5,813 nucleotides of DNA. Origin: Bacteroidota bacterium. Lineage in GTDB: Bacteria > Bacteroidota > Bacteroidia > J057. The stretch lies in assembly GCA_003696875.1 (NCBI GenBank), contig RFHL01000645.1:1-5813 (forward strand). The letters run 5' to 3'. The first letter of the stretch is position 1; every line of letters starts with the position of its first letter. The position numbers and the translations under genes are program-made. Below, one piece after another: positions 5,812 through 5,813 of the stretch. Under the pieces are notes generated by a model. That model had not been told where the DNA came from. It did not search any database and saw only the letters and a program-made list of their open reading frames with translations.

Positions 5812-5813
5812 AA

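Overview
The window looks like a piece of a GC-rich member of the Bacteroidota, perhaps a Saprospiria-like lineage. This is inferred from three things: a DUF2231/cytochrome c/LRR/chitobiase-type fusion protein, no Shine-Dalgarno sequence at the start codons that can be judged, and TTCG- and CTTCTCG-type simple repeats between genes. Planctomycetota or Verrucomicrobiota also carry the DUF1501 and planctomycete-type cytochrome families and cannot be excluded without a search.

Left part (1-3995, + strand): three genes that probably form one envelope-directed unit. First comes the C-terminal tail of a DUF1549/DUF1553 (PSD1-type) protein, cut by the window edge. After a 150-base gap full of small repeats and hairpins comes a complete DUF1501 protein with a twin-arginine leader. 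It overlaps by one base (TGATG) a 728-residue membrane protein with five predicted membrane helices, one CXXCH heme site, about four leucine-rich repeats, a chitobiase C-terminal-like module and a discoidin-like C-terminal module. Together they suggest a membrane-anchored, heme-containing system at the cell envelope, possibly acting on polysaccharide. No biochemical role is established by the sequence.

Middle (3968-4005): the cytochrome gene and a leftward gene converge with 10 bases between stop codons. A compound hairpin covers the end of the cytochrome gene.

Right part (4006-5813, - strand): a two-component pair that appears to be decaying. A PAS-rich sensor kinase has three visible PAS domains, but the reading frame ends at a TAG exactly where the third PAS domain should run into the kinase core. 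The stop lies at the edge of a 62-base repeat (a 46-base unit plus a 16-base second partial copy, with an internal hairpin). Beyond the repeat, in the same frame, is the last ~41 residues of a histidine-kinase ATPase domain, ending in an ATGA overlap with a single-domain response regulator. HisKA and most of HATPase_c are missing. The kinase N terminus also carries a one-base frameshift at a T5G3 run just after its membrane helix, and the receiver lacks one acidic-pocket residue and the conserved lysine. The repeat-marked deletion in the kinase is the most interesting feature of the window; misassembly at a dispersed repeat is the main alternative.
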